From assembly GCA_016211105.1 (NCBI GenBank), contig JACQSX010000023.1, forward strand, positions 1 to 64,000: a DNA stretch of 64,000 nt. The letters are read 5' to 3'. How positions within the stretch are numbered: position 1 is the stretch's first letter; every line of letters begins with the position of its first letter. Source of the DNA: Acidobacteriota bacterium. GTDB taxonomy: Bacteria > Acidobacteriota > UBA6911 > JACQSX01. Below are positions 52,359 through 61,190 of this stretch, piece after piece. Below the pieces are notes generated by a model. It saw only the letters and a list, made by a program, of their open reading frames with translations. It did no database searches and was not told the DNA's origin. The translations under genes were made by a program, and so were the position numbers.

Positions 52359-54038
52359 ATGCCCCTACCAAAACTGCCACGTTTATTCATTATTTCTCTA
52401 CTCCTGTTGCTCCCATTTCCCACGCTTTATATTTTCCGCACCATGGATGATAACAGGCTCACCAGTTGGCGCTGGGTATTTGATGGGGTTGATGTGGCCA
52501 ATATTTTTTTAATCCTAACTCTCGGCATTCTTCTTGCCCTTGTGTTTTCAAAGGTCTCTTTTCCTGAGCGTCACCCCGCCACCTTCCTTCTTCTCGTCTC
52601 ATTTGCCATGGCCGCGCCTTTCTGGAAAGAGCCGGAAATCATCTTGGACAGCTCCAGATACTTCACTCAAGCGAAGCACATCGAAATCTACGGAATCGAA
52701 TACTTCTTCAAAGAGTGGGGAAAGGGTATTACGGCATGGACGGATATGCCTGCGGTTCCGTTCCTTTACGGTCTCATCTTTAAATTCTTTGGCGAATGCA
52801 GAACTTATATACAGGTTTTCACCACTGTTCTTTTTTCCACAACCGTAGTACTCACCTATAAGATCGGAAAGACGCTCTGGGACGAAGACATGGGGTATCA
52901 TGCCGGACTACTCCTGTTGGGCATCCCCTACACCCTTACTCAGGTGCCCCTCATGCTAGTTGACATTCCCACGATGTTCTTCTTAACCCTTTCAATCTAC
53001 GTCTTCCTAAGAGCACAAAATCAAGGTGGAGTAAGGCTGATGATCCTGTCGGCCAGCGCCATATCTCTTGCATTGTTGTCCAAGTACTCTATGTTCATGA
53101 CACTTTCAGTTCTGCTGGTCACATCAATCTCCATGACGTGCCAGGGACCCAACTCCGAGCCCCGAAGCACCCTCCGTCGAGGTTCTGTAGTTATCGCAAT
53201 TGTGGCCTTATTGACAGGAGCAATTTGTCTATACAAGTTCGATGTCTTTTCGGAACAAATCAGGCTACTAATGACCTATCAAGTACCGGGACTAAGACGA
53301 TGGGGAGAGAGTTTTGTTTCCACATTTTTTTTCCAGATACATCCCCTTATCACCGCTTCGGCGGTATATTCCTTTTATGTGGCGTTCAAACAAAGAGACA
53401 GTAAGTATCCGATTATCAGCTATTTGACTGTTCTCATCTTTCTGCTCCAGATCAAGAGGATACGGTACATGATAATGATGTTGCCGACGGTAGCATTAAT
53501 GGCTTCTTACGGATTGCAGGAAATCAGGGATAAACAAATCAGAAGACTTGTCGTTTCAGGTATTGTAGTTTCGTCGCTAGTGGTGGGGATTTTCGTATAT
53601 CTTCCCTTTGTACAGAAGATAAGCAGTATAAACCTGAAGCATGCCGGCGAATTTTTGGACTCCGTTGATGAAGAACACGTGGAGGTCTTTGTTATGCCGC
53701 AGGAACAGGTCGCGGTGAACCCGGCGGTACTTGTACCTATACTGGATCTTTTCACTAAGAAGACAATTAGCTATCATCATGATGCAGGTGTCTCTCCTCC
53801 ATGGGAACGGATTGAAAAGTCACCATTAAGGTTTACCTGGGAATACAAGAATCCGAGATATTATGCGATTACCGATAAGGATTCAGCAAAGGCTGCAGTG
53901 GTAATATCAAGTGATGCGGGCCTGCCCCTTTCGGGCTACATTGCGCGGAGGATGAGCGAACACCGTAAATTGAAGGTGTTTAGGACGTCAGAGGGTGTGT
54001 TTCAGTATAAGATAGTCGTCACGGTATACTACGACTGA
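52359..54038 (+). CDS. Membrane glycosyltransferase, PMT/ArnT type
   Basis: A 559-aa multi-spanning protein. It has about eleven helices with a periplasmic loop after the first containing TMDDNRLTSW, and a second acidic segment in LDSSRYFTQAKHIEIYG, the pattern of GT-C transferases. A soluble C-terminal domain (about 440-559) follows. Composition and codons are richer in A+T than upstream genes, marking the start of a transferred block. The acceptor and sugar are unknown. Confidence 0.75.
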   Translation: MPLPKLPRLFIISLLLLLPFPTLYIFRTMDDNRLTSWRWVFDGVDVANIFLILTLGILLALVFSKVSFPERHPATFLLLVSFAMAAPFWKEPEIILDSSRYFTQAKHIEIYGIEYFFKEWGKGITAWTDMPAVPFLYGLIFKFFGECRTYIQVFTTVLFSTTVVLTYKIGKTLWDEDMGYHAGLLLLGIPYTLTQVPLMLVDIPTMFFLTLSIYVFLRAQNQGGVRLMILSASAISLALLSKYSMFMTLSVLLVTSISMTCQGPNSEPRSTLRRGSVVIAIVALLTGAICLYKFDVFSEQIRLLMTYQVPGLRRWGESFVSTFFFQIHPLITASAVYSFYVAFKQRDSKYPIISYLTVLIFLLQIKRIRYMIMMLPTVALMASYGLQEIRDKQIRRLVVSGIVVSSLVVGIFVYLPFVQKISSINLKHAGEFLDSVDEEHVEVFVMPQEQVAVNPAVLVPILDLFTKKTISYHHDAGVSPPWERIEKSPLRFTWEYKNPRYYAITDKDSAKAAVVISSDAGLPLSGYIARRMSEHRKLKVFRTSEGVFQYKIVVTVYYD

Positions 54039-54155
54039 AATTCCCCGCGCGGGAAGGGGCATCTCTGACATCTGAGGCGTGGCTAGCGTTTGCTGGAGCA
54101 TTAGAAATATGAGCCAAACGCAGTGGAGGCCCAATAGATATGGAGACGATTTATA

Positions 54156-55601
54156 ATGGTGTCACGATGCGTATTGGTGATACCTCCGTGGGTTCCTGAG
54201 GATATCTTTTCGTCAAAGGTTGGAGGCTCCCAAGTAAACTACTGGCAGCCGCTCGGAACCCTCTATGTTGCGGCAGTGCTTCAAAGGGAAGGGAGGGAGG
54301 TTAGACTCTTCAATGGCGCGTTCATGACCAATGAGGAGATACTCAGGGAAACAGAAAAATTCGACCCCGACTTCATCGGGATTTATTCAACCACGTTTGG
54401 CTGGAAAAGGGCAACGAAGACGGCAGATGGATTAAGAACGATCTTCGGTAAGAATGTATTTATCTGTGTTGGCGGGCCATATCCCATTGCCATGCAAGAA
54501 CGGTGTCTTGAAGATGCAGGAGAAGGCTTCGATGCAGTAGTTACCGGAGAGGGAGAATTCACCTGCCTTGAAATGGTGGAAAGGCTGCATTCAGGTAACG
54601 GTCTTGAAGGAGTCCAAGGGGTCATTTACCGAGAAGGTGGAAGGATCATAAAAAACTCTCCCAGACCATTCATCACCAACCTTGATTCGCTCCCTTTCCC
54701 CGCCAGAGAACTTTTAGGCGATCCCGATCTATATCTCCCCTCGCCAGGTACGTACAAGAGAAGACCTGTTGCTGTCGTAATTACCTCCAGGGGATGCAAT
54801 GGGAGATGTATATTCTGCTTTCAGATAGATAAAGAGAGGAAGAGCGGAATACGGTACCGCAGTGTTGAAAATGTAATGGAAGAAATAGAACACTGTGTCA
54901 GGCAAGGTTACAAGGAGATAAGATTCATAGACGATACTTTCGCCGGTGACTATGACAGGGCAATGCAGCTGGCGCAGGAGATTAAGGCCAGCAAACTGAA
55001 CTTTACATGGTTTGTGTCGGCATGTGTTGATCAGGTAGATAAGTCCTTATTGACAGCCTTTAAGAATGCTGGTTGCTGGGCCATACTCTTTGGCGCCGAG
55101 AGCGGCGTTCAGAAGAATCTCAATACCGTCAAGAAGGGGATAAAATTGGAACAGACATGGAGTGCTGTAAAGTGGGCAAAAGAAGCCGGCCTAAAAGTCA
55201 GCACTCCTTTCATGTTCGGTATCCCCGGAGAGACCTTTGAAGAGGGCCTGCAGACCATAGAATTTGCCCTCACGCTTGACCCGGACATAGCTAACTTCCA
55301 TGCTGTAGCACCATTTCCCGGCACACATCTTTATGATGATGTCGAAAGATACGGGACAATGTCTGATGAACTCACAGATTTTTCGTATGAGGGGGCAGCC
55401 TTCGTCCCATATACGATGACACGGGACGAGATTTCGAAACTCCGGCAGATAGCGTTCAGGAGGTTCTATTCAAGGCCTTCCTTTATTCTCAAGAAACTCG
55501 CTCAACTGAGGAGTCTCAATGATCTTAAGGTCGCTGCTACGGGTGTAAGGAGTCTGTTTTGGCTTTGGGCAAATAACGATCTGTTCACAAAGAGGTGGTA
55601 G
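54156..55601 (+). CDS. B12-binding domain radical SAM protein
   Basis: A 481-aa protein with an N-terminal B12-binding-like Rossmann domain (FICVGGPYPIAMQE, AVVTGEGEFTCLEM, residues about 10-150) and a radical SAM domain. The 4Fe-4S Cys triplet is in SRGCNGRCIFCFQ, with IRFIDDTFAGDYDRA and PFMFGIPGETFEE as further family blocks. The family includes methyltransferases and rearranging enzymes for lipids or polyketide-like products. AGA and AGG codons are frequent, unlike the host genes. The 3' end overlaps by 17 bases with a small gene on the opposite strand. Confidence 0.88.
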   Translation: MVSRCVLVIPPWVPEDIFSSKVGGSQVNYWQPLGTLYVAAVLQREGREVRLFNGAFMTNEEILRETEKFDPDFIGIYSTTFGWKRATKTADGLRTIFGKNVFICVGGPYPIAMQERCLEDAGEGFDAVVTGEGEFTCLEMVERLHSGNGLEGVQGVIYREGGRIIKNSPRPFITNLDSLPFPARELLGDPDLYLPSPGTYKRRPVAVVITSRGCNGRCIFCFQIDKERKSGIRYRSVENVMEEIEHCVRQGYKEIRFIDDTFAGDYDRAMQLAQEIKASKLNFTWFVSACVDQVDKSLLTAFKNAGCWAILFGAESGVQKNLNTVKKGIKLEQTWSAVKWAKEAGLKVSTPFMFGIPGETFEEGLQTIEFALTLDPDIANFHAVAPFPGTHLYDDVERYGTMSDELTDFSYEGAAFVPYTMTRDEISKLRQIAFRRFYSRPSFILKKLAQLRSLNDLKVAATGVRSLFWLWANNDLFTKRW

Positions 55602-55815
55602 GGATCTCCAGAAGGGACGGGTCAGTCAAATTCGGTCTGCCACCTAGTGGTACTCCATAATCGCTGGCTGCAGTCGCTGCATAGCCATCCGCGCCGGTTC
55701 GCTGGGCGGACGGTTCAGGGGCTTTGCCGGCCACGTAAACCGACATAACATAGCCAAATAAAAAGCCTATAAAGAAAGCCACAATAACAAACACGATCCA
55801 GATACTTGTCTTCAT
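55585..55815 (-). CDS. Small single-TM protein
   Basis: A 76-aa protein with one N-terminal membrane helix (IWIVFVIVAFFIGFLFGYVM) and a soluble tail ending PSLLEIPTTSL. It is last in the sulfur-trafficking cluster (tusA is 16 bases upstream) and might anchor TusA or the transporter. No homologous family is known to me. Its end overlaps the convergent radical SAM gene. Confidence 0.65.
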   Translation of the reverse strand: MKTSIWIVFVIVAFFIGFLFGYVMSVYVAGKAPEPSAQRTGADGYAATAASDYGVPLGGRPNLTDPSLLEIPTTSL

Positions 55816-55830
55816 CTCTTTCGTCCTGCC

Positions 55831-56088
55831 CTAGGCCCTTATTTTTCTGATCTGCCATATATATTTGCCGCCATTCAAAGTCGTGTGAATTAATTCCATA
55901 CCAATCTTATCGCACATTGCTGAGATGGTTTCGGCAGACGACGGGTTATCAAAGATCAGTTCCAGAACATCACCTTCCTTGAGTTTCTCAATAGCTTTCT
56001 TTGTGTAGAGCTGTGGATGGGGACAGACATATCCCTGTACATCCAGTGTATAAACTCCCGCTCCTTTCTTTTGAAACCTCATTGCCAT
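55831..56088 (-). CDS. TusA-like sulfurtransferase
   Basis: An 85-aa cytosolic TusA/SirA family protein. The active Cys is in DVQGYVCPHPQ, with the conserved helix KKAIEKLKEGDVLEL and the CDKIGMELIH strand following. TusA carries sulfur as a persulfide between enzymes. I take ATG 56088, eight bases after gaaggag; a TTG at 56097 would be too close. It sits directly downstream of the YeeE/YedE gene, a known genomic pairing in which the transporter delivers sulfur to TusA. Confidence 0.9.
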   Translation of the reverse strand: MAMRFQKKGAGVYTLDVQGYVCPHPQLYTKKAIEKLKEGDVLELIFDNPSSAETISAMCDKIGMELIHTTLNGGKYIWQIRKIRA

Positions 56089-56139
56089 TGTTCGCAACTC
56101 CTTCTACAAAAAGGCCGTATCGTTAACCTGGATCTGAAC

Positions 56140-57567
56140 TCAGGATAAATGAATCGCCTCTAGCTCCCTGGCTATTTTTCTTTCAGTATGCCAGTTGAGG
56201 ACCTTAACACCTATAAATGCACCGGCTATCATACCCAGCCCAAATAGCCATCCAGTGTAGTTACCATGAGGAACCCTTATGAAAAAGGCTCCAACATTGC
56301 ATCCCAGAGCAAGCCTTGCACCGATACCCATGAATGCACCACCTAAAATGGCCCAAAAAGCCAGCTCCATGGTCGGTTTTTTCCACTTGAATTCGTTGTT
56401 TAAAAGGGCCATGACCGCAGCGCCCCCAATCAGGGCAACCGTCATCCAGTCCGCCGGGTTAAAAAGTGGATTGGGAATACCGTTATCAAGTCCGTAAAAT
56501 ATATTGTCCAGGTTCTCCCAGCCAAGCTTGTGTAATGTCCAGCCCACCCACTGGGCCTCCTGGGTTGTAATATACCAGTACCCTGGGTCAAAGACCGTTC
56601 CATTTACGGTTAGGCCAAACGTTATGCCCATCCTTTGCATCAGTTCGCCAAAATTGTCAACCCCGAACCTAATCTGTAATCCCTTCATGACAAATGACTG
56701 TAGCCCGCAAGCAACGCCAAGCACGATCCCGGCAATAGCTGTCCTTTTTGAAGCCACTATCATGAACCAGAAGGCAGCAAGATGATCTGTCACGCCGACT
56801 GTCCCTCTCCCTGCTGTCTTGTCGCTTAGCCAAATGTAGACCACGGCGAGTAGCAACGCTGCTGGTATTACAGTGCCGAAGACGAAATTTCCCAGAAAAG
56901 CACCCACAAAGGAGTAATCTGACCAACCGAGCGCCGTGGCAACCGTTTCAGCGGGTCTGTTCCAGACGTAACCAGCAAGATATTGGTCCATCCACCCGTC
57001 AGTGGCGGAGATCGATGCTGGTAATCCCCTTGCCGCAGCCGACTCAGTCCACGACCTCGGCACAAGCTTGTTCGTCCAGCCGGCGACATCGACAAATATT
57101 GACTGAGTAACACTTATTGATAAGAGAACAATCATGGCAACTCCATTGCCCTCTCCTGTCTTATAGAGGGAGCCTGAGGCACATCCGCCGGCAAAAACCG
57201 TCCCTACCCCAAAGATAAAGCCACCGATAAGCATAAAATAGCCAAACGGAGCCGGATGAAAGGTACTCTGGCCTGTAATGTTAACGACGGCCGCCGTAAA
57301 GGCAAATAGGACCATGGCGATCATGATACCAACAGCCATCCTCGGAACCTTAACCGCAAACAGGTCCCTGAATGCCGACGAGAAGCAAAACCTGCCATAC
57401 TGGAGGGCCATCCCGTAGATAAAACCAAACCACAAATATGCGACAAGATAGATGTAATACTCATTCATGGCATAAGTCGCTACACTAACAGACGAAAGAA
57501 AGGCCATTATGCCGAAGGCCCGGAACCGATTCCTTTTTTCTTTTCGTTCTATCTCGCTTTTCTCCAA
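56140..57567 (-). CDS. YeeE/YedE family sulfur transporter
   Basis: A 475-aa membrane protein with about ten helices. It carries two Sulf_transp halves: YGRFCFSSAFRDLF and GGCASGSLYKTGEGN in the first, and GIGARLALGCNVGAFF in the second. The cysteines are placed like those of thiosulfate importer TsuA (YeeE). The start is TTG 57567, six bases after a strong aaggaggt; earlier ATG starts would put the ribosome binding site inside the gene. The transporter probably brings thiosulfate or a related sulfur form to TusA. Confidence 0.9.
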   Translation of the reverse strand: MEKSEIERKEKRNRFRAFGIMAFLSSVSVATYAMNEYYIYLVAYLWFGFIYGMALQYGRFCFSSAFRDLFAVKVPRMAVGIMIAMVLFAFTAAVVNITGQSTFHPAPFGYFMLIGGFIFGVGTVFAGGCASGSLYKTGEGNGVAMIVLLSISVTQSIFVDVAGWTNKLVPRSWTESAAARGLPASISATDGWMDQYLAGYVWNRPAETVATALGWSDYSFVGAFLGNFVFGTVIPAALLLAVVYIWLSDKTAGRGTVGVTDHLAAFWFMIVASKRTAIAGIVLGVACGLQSFVMKGLQIRFGVDNFGELMQRMGITFGLTVNGTVFDPGYWYITTQEAQWVGWTLHKLGWENLDNIFYGLDNGIPNPLFNPADWMTVALIGGAAVMALLNNEFKWKKPTMELAFWAILGGAFMGIGARLALGCNVGAFFIRVPHGNYTGWLFGLGMIAGAFIGVKVLNWHTERKIARELEAIHLS

Positions 57568-57688
57568 CCCACCACCTCCTTGCCTGGTTATCTCGGCGAC
57601 GTAACATTTACACCAAGAAACTGTGGCGAAGTGCTTCTGATGACACAATGGCCGCACCCAATGTGAACAGTATGATGGCTTATGGAGC

Positions 57689-57859
57689 CTACCAACTGAT
57701 CACTTGGTCATAGTCAAATATCAGATCGACTAATTCTTCATATGACAGCTCAAGATTATATAGTTCAACCTGCCTCACAGTATACCTGGCAGTCTGGAAG
57801 GCAATGATCTGTTGGATAGCTGTATCCGGTTCCTTTTTCAAAAGATATAGTATTTTCAT
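57689..57859 (-). CDS. DsrH-like small protein, 56 aa
   Basis: A 56-aa ORF with ATG at 57857-57859, which shares one base with the stop of the previous gene (TGATG). The product (MKILYLLKKEPDTAIQQIIA at the start; LVDLIFDYDQVISW at the end) has the size and end pattern of DsrH/TusB proteins. It lacks a Cys. It fills a gap that would otherwise appear empty. Because of tight coupling and protein-like composition, I consider it real, though its identity as a DsrH homologue is inferred from position. Confidence 0.65.
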   Translation of the reverse strand: MKILYLLKKEPDTAIQQIIAFQTARYTVRQVELYNLELSYEELVDLIFDYDQVISW

Positions 57860-58134
57860 CAATAGGGAATCACTAAATCGTAATTTGGGAGTCTATGCGC
57901 CAAAGCCTCCAGGGTTAAATACTCGAGACTGTTTTTAGTGTTATTAGAGTACAGTTTCACCTCAAACTCCTCCAGGAGTCTCAAGTGCAGAGCGATCTGC
58001 TCGGTTTTTTCCAGTTCTTCATCCAAAACAAATACCTCTACCTGGTCATCGCAGCCAAGCAAGCCTGCACTGACCCTGAGGGCCTCCGCTTTTCTGTCCC
58101 TCAAAACTACTAGAATCGTCTTTTTTCCGTCCAT
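57859..58134 (-). CDS. DsrE/F-like small protein
   Basis: A 91-aa protein with alternating beta-alpha pattern (KKTILVVLRDRKAEALRVSA, VEVFVLDEELEKTEQIA) like the DsrEFH superfamily. Its single Cys (GLLGCDDQ) is in the region where DsrE-family proteins hold a sulfur-binding Cys, although not at the classical position. It lies between the DsrE-like and the 56-aa gene and overlaps the latter by one base. I take it as a DsrF-like partner. Confidence 0.6.
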   Translation of the reverse strand: MDGKKTILVVLRDRKAEALRVSAGLLGCDDQVEVFVLDEELEKTEQIALHLRLLEEFEVKLYSNNTKNSLEYLTLEALAHRLPNYDLVIPY

Positions 58135-58204
58135 CGTACCTGGCCAAGGGCAGCTAGGTGTCCTGTCCCGTCATCCTTCGGTGAGAAATGGATCCCGAAG
58201 ATCT

Positions 58205-58504
58205 CTAGAAGACTAAAAAGCGCCTGCACTCATGAGCTATCTGTGCGTTAAGGAACTGCCCACCGTATGCCACGCCGGCCTGCCTTTCCTTCAGCCCGTG
58301 CAGCTCGGCACTATGTAGGCAAACACTTAACTGTATATTTTTGTCTTCCCGCAAGGCCAGAAAGAGCGGGTTGTTGAGGAGTAGCACTCCTTCGTCCGTC
58401 AGGAACAGGAAGACCTTGCGCCGGGATTTCGCGGCCGCCAGAGCTAAACCTATAATGTGCGCCCGATGCGTGACGGTGGTGACCAATATGCCGAGTTGTT
58501 CCAT
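58205..58504 (-). CDS. DsrE-like protein
   Basis: A 99-aa protein with the DsrE-like fold pattern: LGILVTTVTHRAHIIGLALA, then KVFLFLTDEGVLLL and a Cys in LSVCLHSAELHG, the usual sulfur-carrying region. Another Cys is near the end (HECRRF). DsrE proteins pass sulfur from TusA-like carriers. ATG 58504 is chosen; a TTG at 58510 is also in frame. It lies directly after the lipoprotein gene and before two more members of the set. Confidence 0.8.
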   Translation of the reverse strand: MEQLGILVTTVTHRAHIIGLALAAAKSRRKVFLFLTDEGVLLLNNPLFLALREDKNIQLSVCLHSAELHGLKERQAGVAYGGQFLNAQIAHECRRFLVF

Positions 58505-58512
58505 TGACAACG

Positions 58513-59598
58513 CTAATAACCTGCAACAACGGGTGCAGCCTTCGGTTGGGCGGCGATTGCTTTAGGTTCCCAATCAATGGTGAGGCCGCACAGATTCGGT
58601 GAGTTAGCTACAGTCAACCGTACCTCATTGGCTTGATGGCAGTCGATGCATAGGGAGTTTGCCTCGAACTTCTCTCTTTTTATGGCGTCGTAAATCAACA
58701 ATGCGCTGTCATTCTCATAAGTCCTAGCGCTAATCAAGGCATACTTTCCATCTGGAGAAAAATCGATATCATGGGCATATGTGTGCCCCATGGTAATCCT
58801 ATCCTTGACCTCGTTCGTAGCGGTATCTATTATTACTACCTCAGAAGGTCCTTTGTCAGCGACGGAATGGGGCTTTAAATCCTTGAACTCGTTGGCAGCC
58901 GCTACCCAGAGTTCTTTACCGTCGGGTGTAAGATGGATCTGATGGATAAAGGGTCCAATCTCGATCTTTTTTAGTATCTTTTTGTTGGGCCAATCCATTA
59001 CCTGAACAATTCCCAGGACCATATCGCTGATGTAAGCAAATTTGCCGTCTTTAGACCATTGGATACCGCAGAGAGCCTTACTTACCGGTATTTTCTCTAC
59101 CAGCTTATTGACCTTCGCATCCCAGACGTAAACATTACCGTCGGCCATGTCATTAAGATAAAGATTCCCATCGGGACCCCATTGAAGGTCACAGAATTTT
59201 TGACCTACCTTTATAGGCTCACTCTTTTTTGCCGTAGCGAAGTCGTAGGCAACCAAGTTGCCGTTAAGGAGGCCGACGTAAAGCTTGTTTTTATCAGGGG
59301 ATAAGGCAACCCCATGCATTCCTCCACCCTTCTTTACATCCCCCATGGTACCGCCTGCCACCATACCCTCCATCTCACTGCCCGCTTCGGTGATCGGTAT
59401 CCTTCTGATTTTTTTGGTAGCCAAATCGATTGCGACAATATGCCCTCCTTCAGTAGCAACGTAGGCTATCCCTTTAAGATTAGGCTTTTCCATGGCTGGT
59501 GGAAGACTAGACTTTTCCCCAGGTGATGAACAACCGAAAATTATTGCTGACACTGCGAACCCTAGAATTGCGTACCAGCATATGTTGTTGAGTCTCAT
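58513..59598 (-). CDS. Beta-propeller lipoprotein with one CxxCH motif
   Basis: A 361-aa exported lipoprotein. The signal ends in IIFGCSS, a lipobox-like sequence. The mature part has YncE-like (WD40/NHL) beta-propeller repeats with recurring DG turns (GIAYVATEGG, VALSPDKNKLYVG, WGPDGNLYLN, SKDGKFAYISDM, LTPDGKELWVAAA, FSPDGKYALISAR). Near the C-terminus, SLCIDCHQAN contains a single c-type heme attachment motif, which YncE-like proteins usually lack. It has a strong ribosome binding site (gaggagggg) and is the first gene of the sulfur cluster. It may be a periplasmic redox or sensor component. Confidence 0.85.
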   Translation of the reverse strand: MRLNNICWYAILGFAVSAIIFGCSSPGEKSSLPPAMEKPNLKGIAYVATEGGHIVAIDLATKKIRRIPITEAGSEMEGMVAGGTMGDVKKGGGMHGVALSPDKNKLYVGLLNGNLVAYDFATAKKSEPIKVGQKFCDLQWGPDGNLYLNDMADGNVYVWDAKVNKLVEKIPVSKALCGIQWSKDGKFAYISDMVLGIVQVMDWPNKKILKKIEIGPFIHQIHLTPDGKELWVAAANEFKDLKPHSVADKGPSEVVIIDTATNEVKDRITMGHTYAHDIDFSPDGKYALISARTYENDSALLIYDAIKREKFEANSLCIDCHQANEVRLTVANSPNLCGLTIDWEPKAIAAQPKAAPVVAGY

Positions 59599-60077
59599 CT
59601 CGATTACCCCTCCTCGGTGAATAATTGGAACCGTCCACTTTTACCGTTCCATCATTTCCCCGTACAATTGCCGTTCGAAGTGTTTGACTGCCGCGTCTCG
59701 TCTGGTAGGCTACATCGGACCGTCACCTCCTTCCGGTATGAACACACAGAAATCCCCCGGGCCGGCATAATCGCAGGATAGTGTCTGCGCTAGATAGTTT
59801 GTCATTCTACGTATCGGTGTCATTTTAAGTCAAGTGGGAATTGCCTCAAAAGTGAAGTATATTCAAGGTGCAGTGGATTCTTCAAAGGGTTGCCCGGAAG
59901 CTCTACTGATGGCTTTAAGACAACACTGTGTGATTTGACACATCCAAATTACGGAATGACTCCGGTGCGGAGCCACGTTGGCTGGGTGAGACTCACGTAA
60001 CGTAAATGATGTTGAAATCGTAGAGACGGCCGGACCGTCCGTCTCTACCGGCTGATTCTGACCGCAGTAGGCCGCTG
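59599..60077. other. Intergenic region, 479 bp, with repeat
   Basis: This gap is the probable promoter region of the minus-strand sulfur cluster. On the minus strand a ribosome-binding-site-like aaggaggtgac is followed directly by atgtag, so no useful ORF starts there. The right end holds a palindrome (60020-60048), listed separately. No other gene was found. Confidence 0.5.
60020..60048. repeat. Palindrome gtagagacgg...ccgtctctac
   Basis: A 29-base hairpin with arms gtagagacgg (60020-60029) and ccgtctctac (60039-60048) in the intergenic region. The same arm sequence is found inside the aminotransferase gene (6569-6596), so at least two copies of this palindrome family are in the window, one between genes and one inside a gene. 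Confidence 0.7.
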
Positions 60078-61190
60078 TCAATTCGCTCCGCTCCCCATAC
60101 TCCACTGCCCATAGGTATATGTCGGAATGGAGGTAAGAATGCCCTGACTTACGAGCAAGCCCATGGTGACCAACCCCTCATCCCGGGTCACGATCTCCAG
60201 GGCGCCTTGAAACTCGGAAGGAACCGCACCCGTAAATAGTTCGTCGATGAAACCGACCGTTTGATTTCCCTTTTTCAAAAGCAAGGTCTTTGTGACCAAT
60301 ATTTGTCCCTGTGTGTCTCTGAGCCGGATGTCGACAGAAATATCTTGTGCGCTGATATTGACCATGGCCACACCGGTGTTGACATTGCGCTGTAGCCGAG
60401 CCGCTAACACAGAAGTCAAATAGCGCTGGCTCTCGTATTTGCTCGCCACAACCCCCACGCGTGCAAGCAACTCGCCTGCCTGGTTCAAACTATAAAAGAC
60501 GGTGGCCGACAAGCGGCCGCCACGAATGACGCTCTCACCATCCATCACGCCCCACACGGATCCGCTTTCTGTATTCTCGTCAACATCAATGAGCGCCCAG
60601 CCAAGAATATCCGGGCCCGCGGAAGCGAGTTCCAAATTCAGAATTTCCGAAGCGTTGAGAGAAAAACCATATTCTGTGGCGGCTGCCGCTCCATTGACTT
60701 GCACCGGAAAGCGGGTTCCATCCTGTTTAAAGAAATAAATCGTTCCGGTGGTCAGTAAATTTTGAGGAGAGGTCCATCCCATTCTTTCTGCGTCGCCGAG
60801 ATTGGTGAGAACCAGCGTCGTCGTGAAAGTGGTCGTGTTGGTGCCCTGCCCTACCGTAATCATAGGCAGGACCAGATTCTGCTCAAGTTGATAACCTCCG
60901 TACCCCATCATTCCGCCTTGGCTGGATCCTCCACCCATCATTCCGCCTTGAGCTGACCCGGCGCCCATTCCACTGCTACCTTGGCCAGAGTTGCCTCCCA
61001 TTCCGCCTTGGCCGGATCCTCCGCTCACCATTCCGCCTTGACCCGACCCGCCACCCATTCCACCAGCGCCATTCCTGGCAGAGCCACTGCCTTGGCCGGA
61101 GCTGCCGCCCATCATTCCCTGGGCAGAGGCATAGAGGGTAAGAGTAACGATAATTAGCATCATGGTAATAATTCTGGTGATCTTCAACAT
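60078..61190 (-). CDS. Secreted Gly-rich protein
   Basis: A 370-aa exported protein. After a signal peptide (IIVTLTLYASAQ) there is a Gly/Ser/Gln/Met-rich tract (residues about 26-105) of repeated GGSGQGGM-like units, then a beta-rich domain of about 250 residues (TTTFTTTLVLTNLGDAER, VTKTLLLKKGNQTVGFID). Start ATG 61190 follows ggaggt five bases upstream. The tract would be flexible or form a cell-surface layer. The C-terminal domain is not recognised; it resembles proteins that acidobacteria secrete in many copies. Confidence 0.7.
   Translation of the reverse strand: MLKITRIITMMLIIVTLTLYASAQGMMGGSSGQGSGSARNGAGGMGGGSGQGGMVSGGSGQGGMGGNSGQGSSGMGAGSAQGGMMGGGSSQGGMMGYGGYQLEQNLVLPMITVGQGTNTTTFTTTLVLTNLGDAERMGWTSPQNLLTTGTIYFFKQDGTRFPVQVNGAAAATEYGFSLNASEILNLELASAGPDILGWALIDVDENTESGSVWGVMDGESVIRGGRLSATVFYSLNQAGELLARVGVVASKYESQRYLTSVLAARLQRNVNTGVAMVNISAQDISVDIRLRDTQGQILVTKTLLLKKGNQTVGFIDELFTGAVPSEFQGALEIVTRDEGLVTMGLLVSQGILTSIPTYTYGQWSMGSGAN

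Noticed and set aside
60870-61110. Regularly repeated short units as a CRISPR array
   Set aside because: The units are codon-phased, imperfect, adjacent without spacers, and encode a Gly-rich protein segment.
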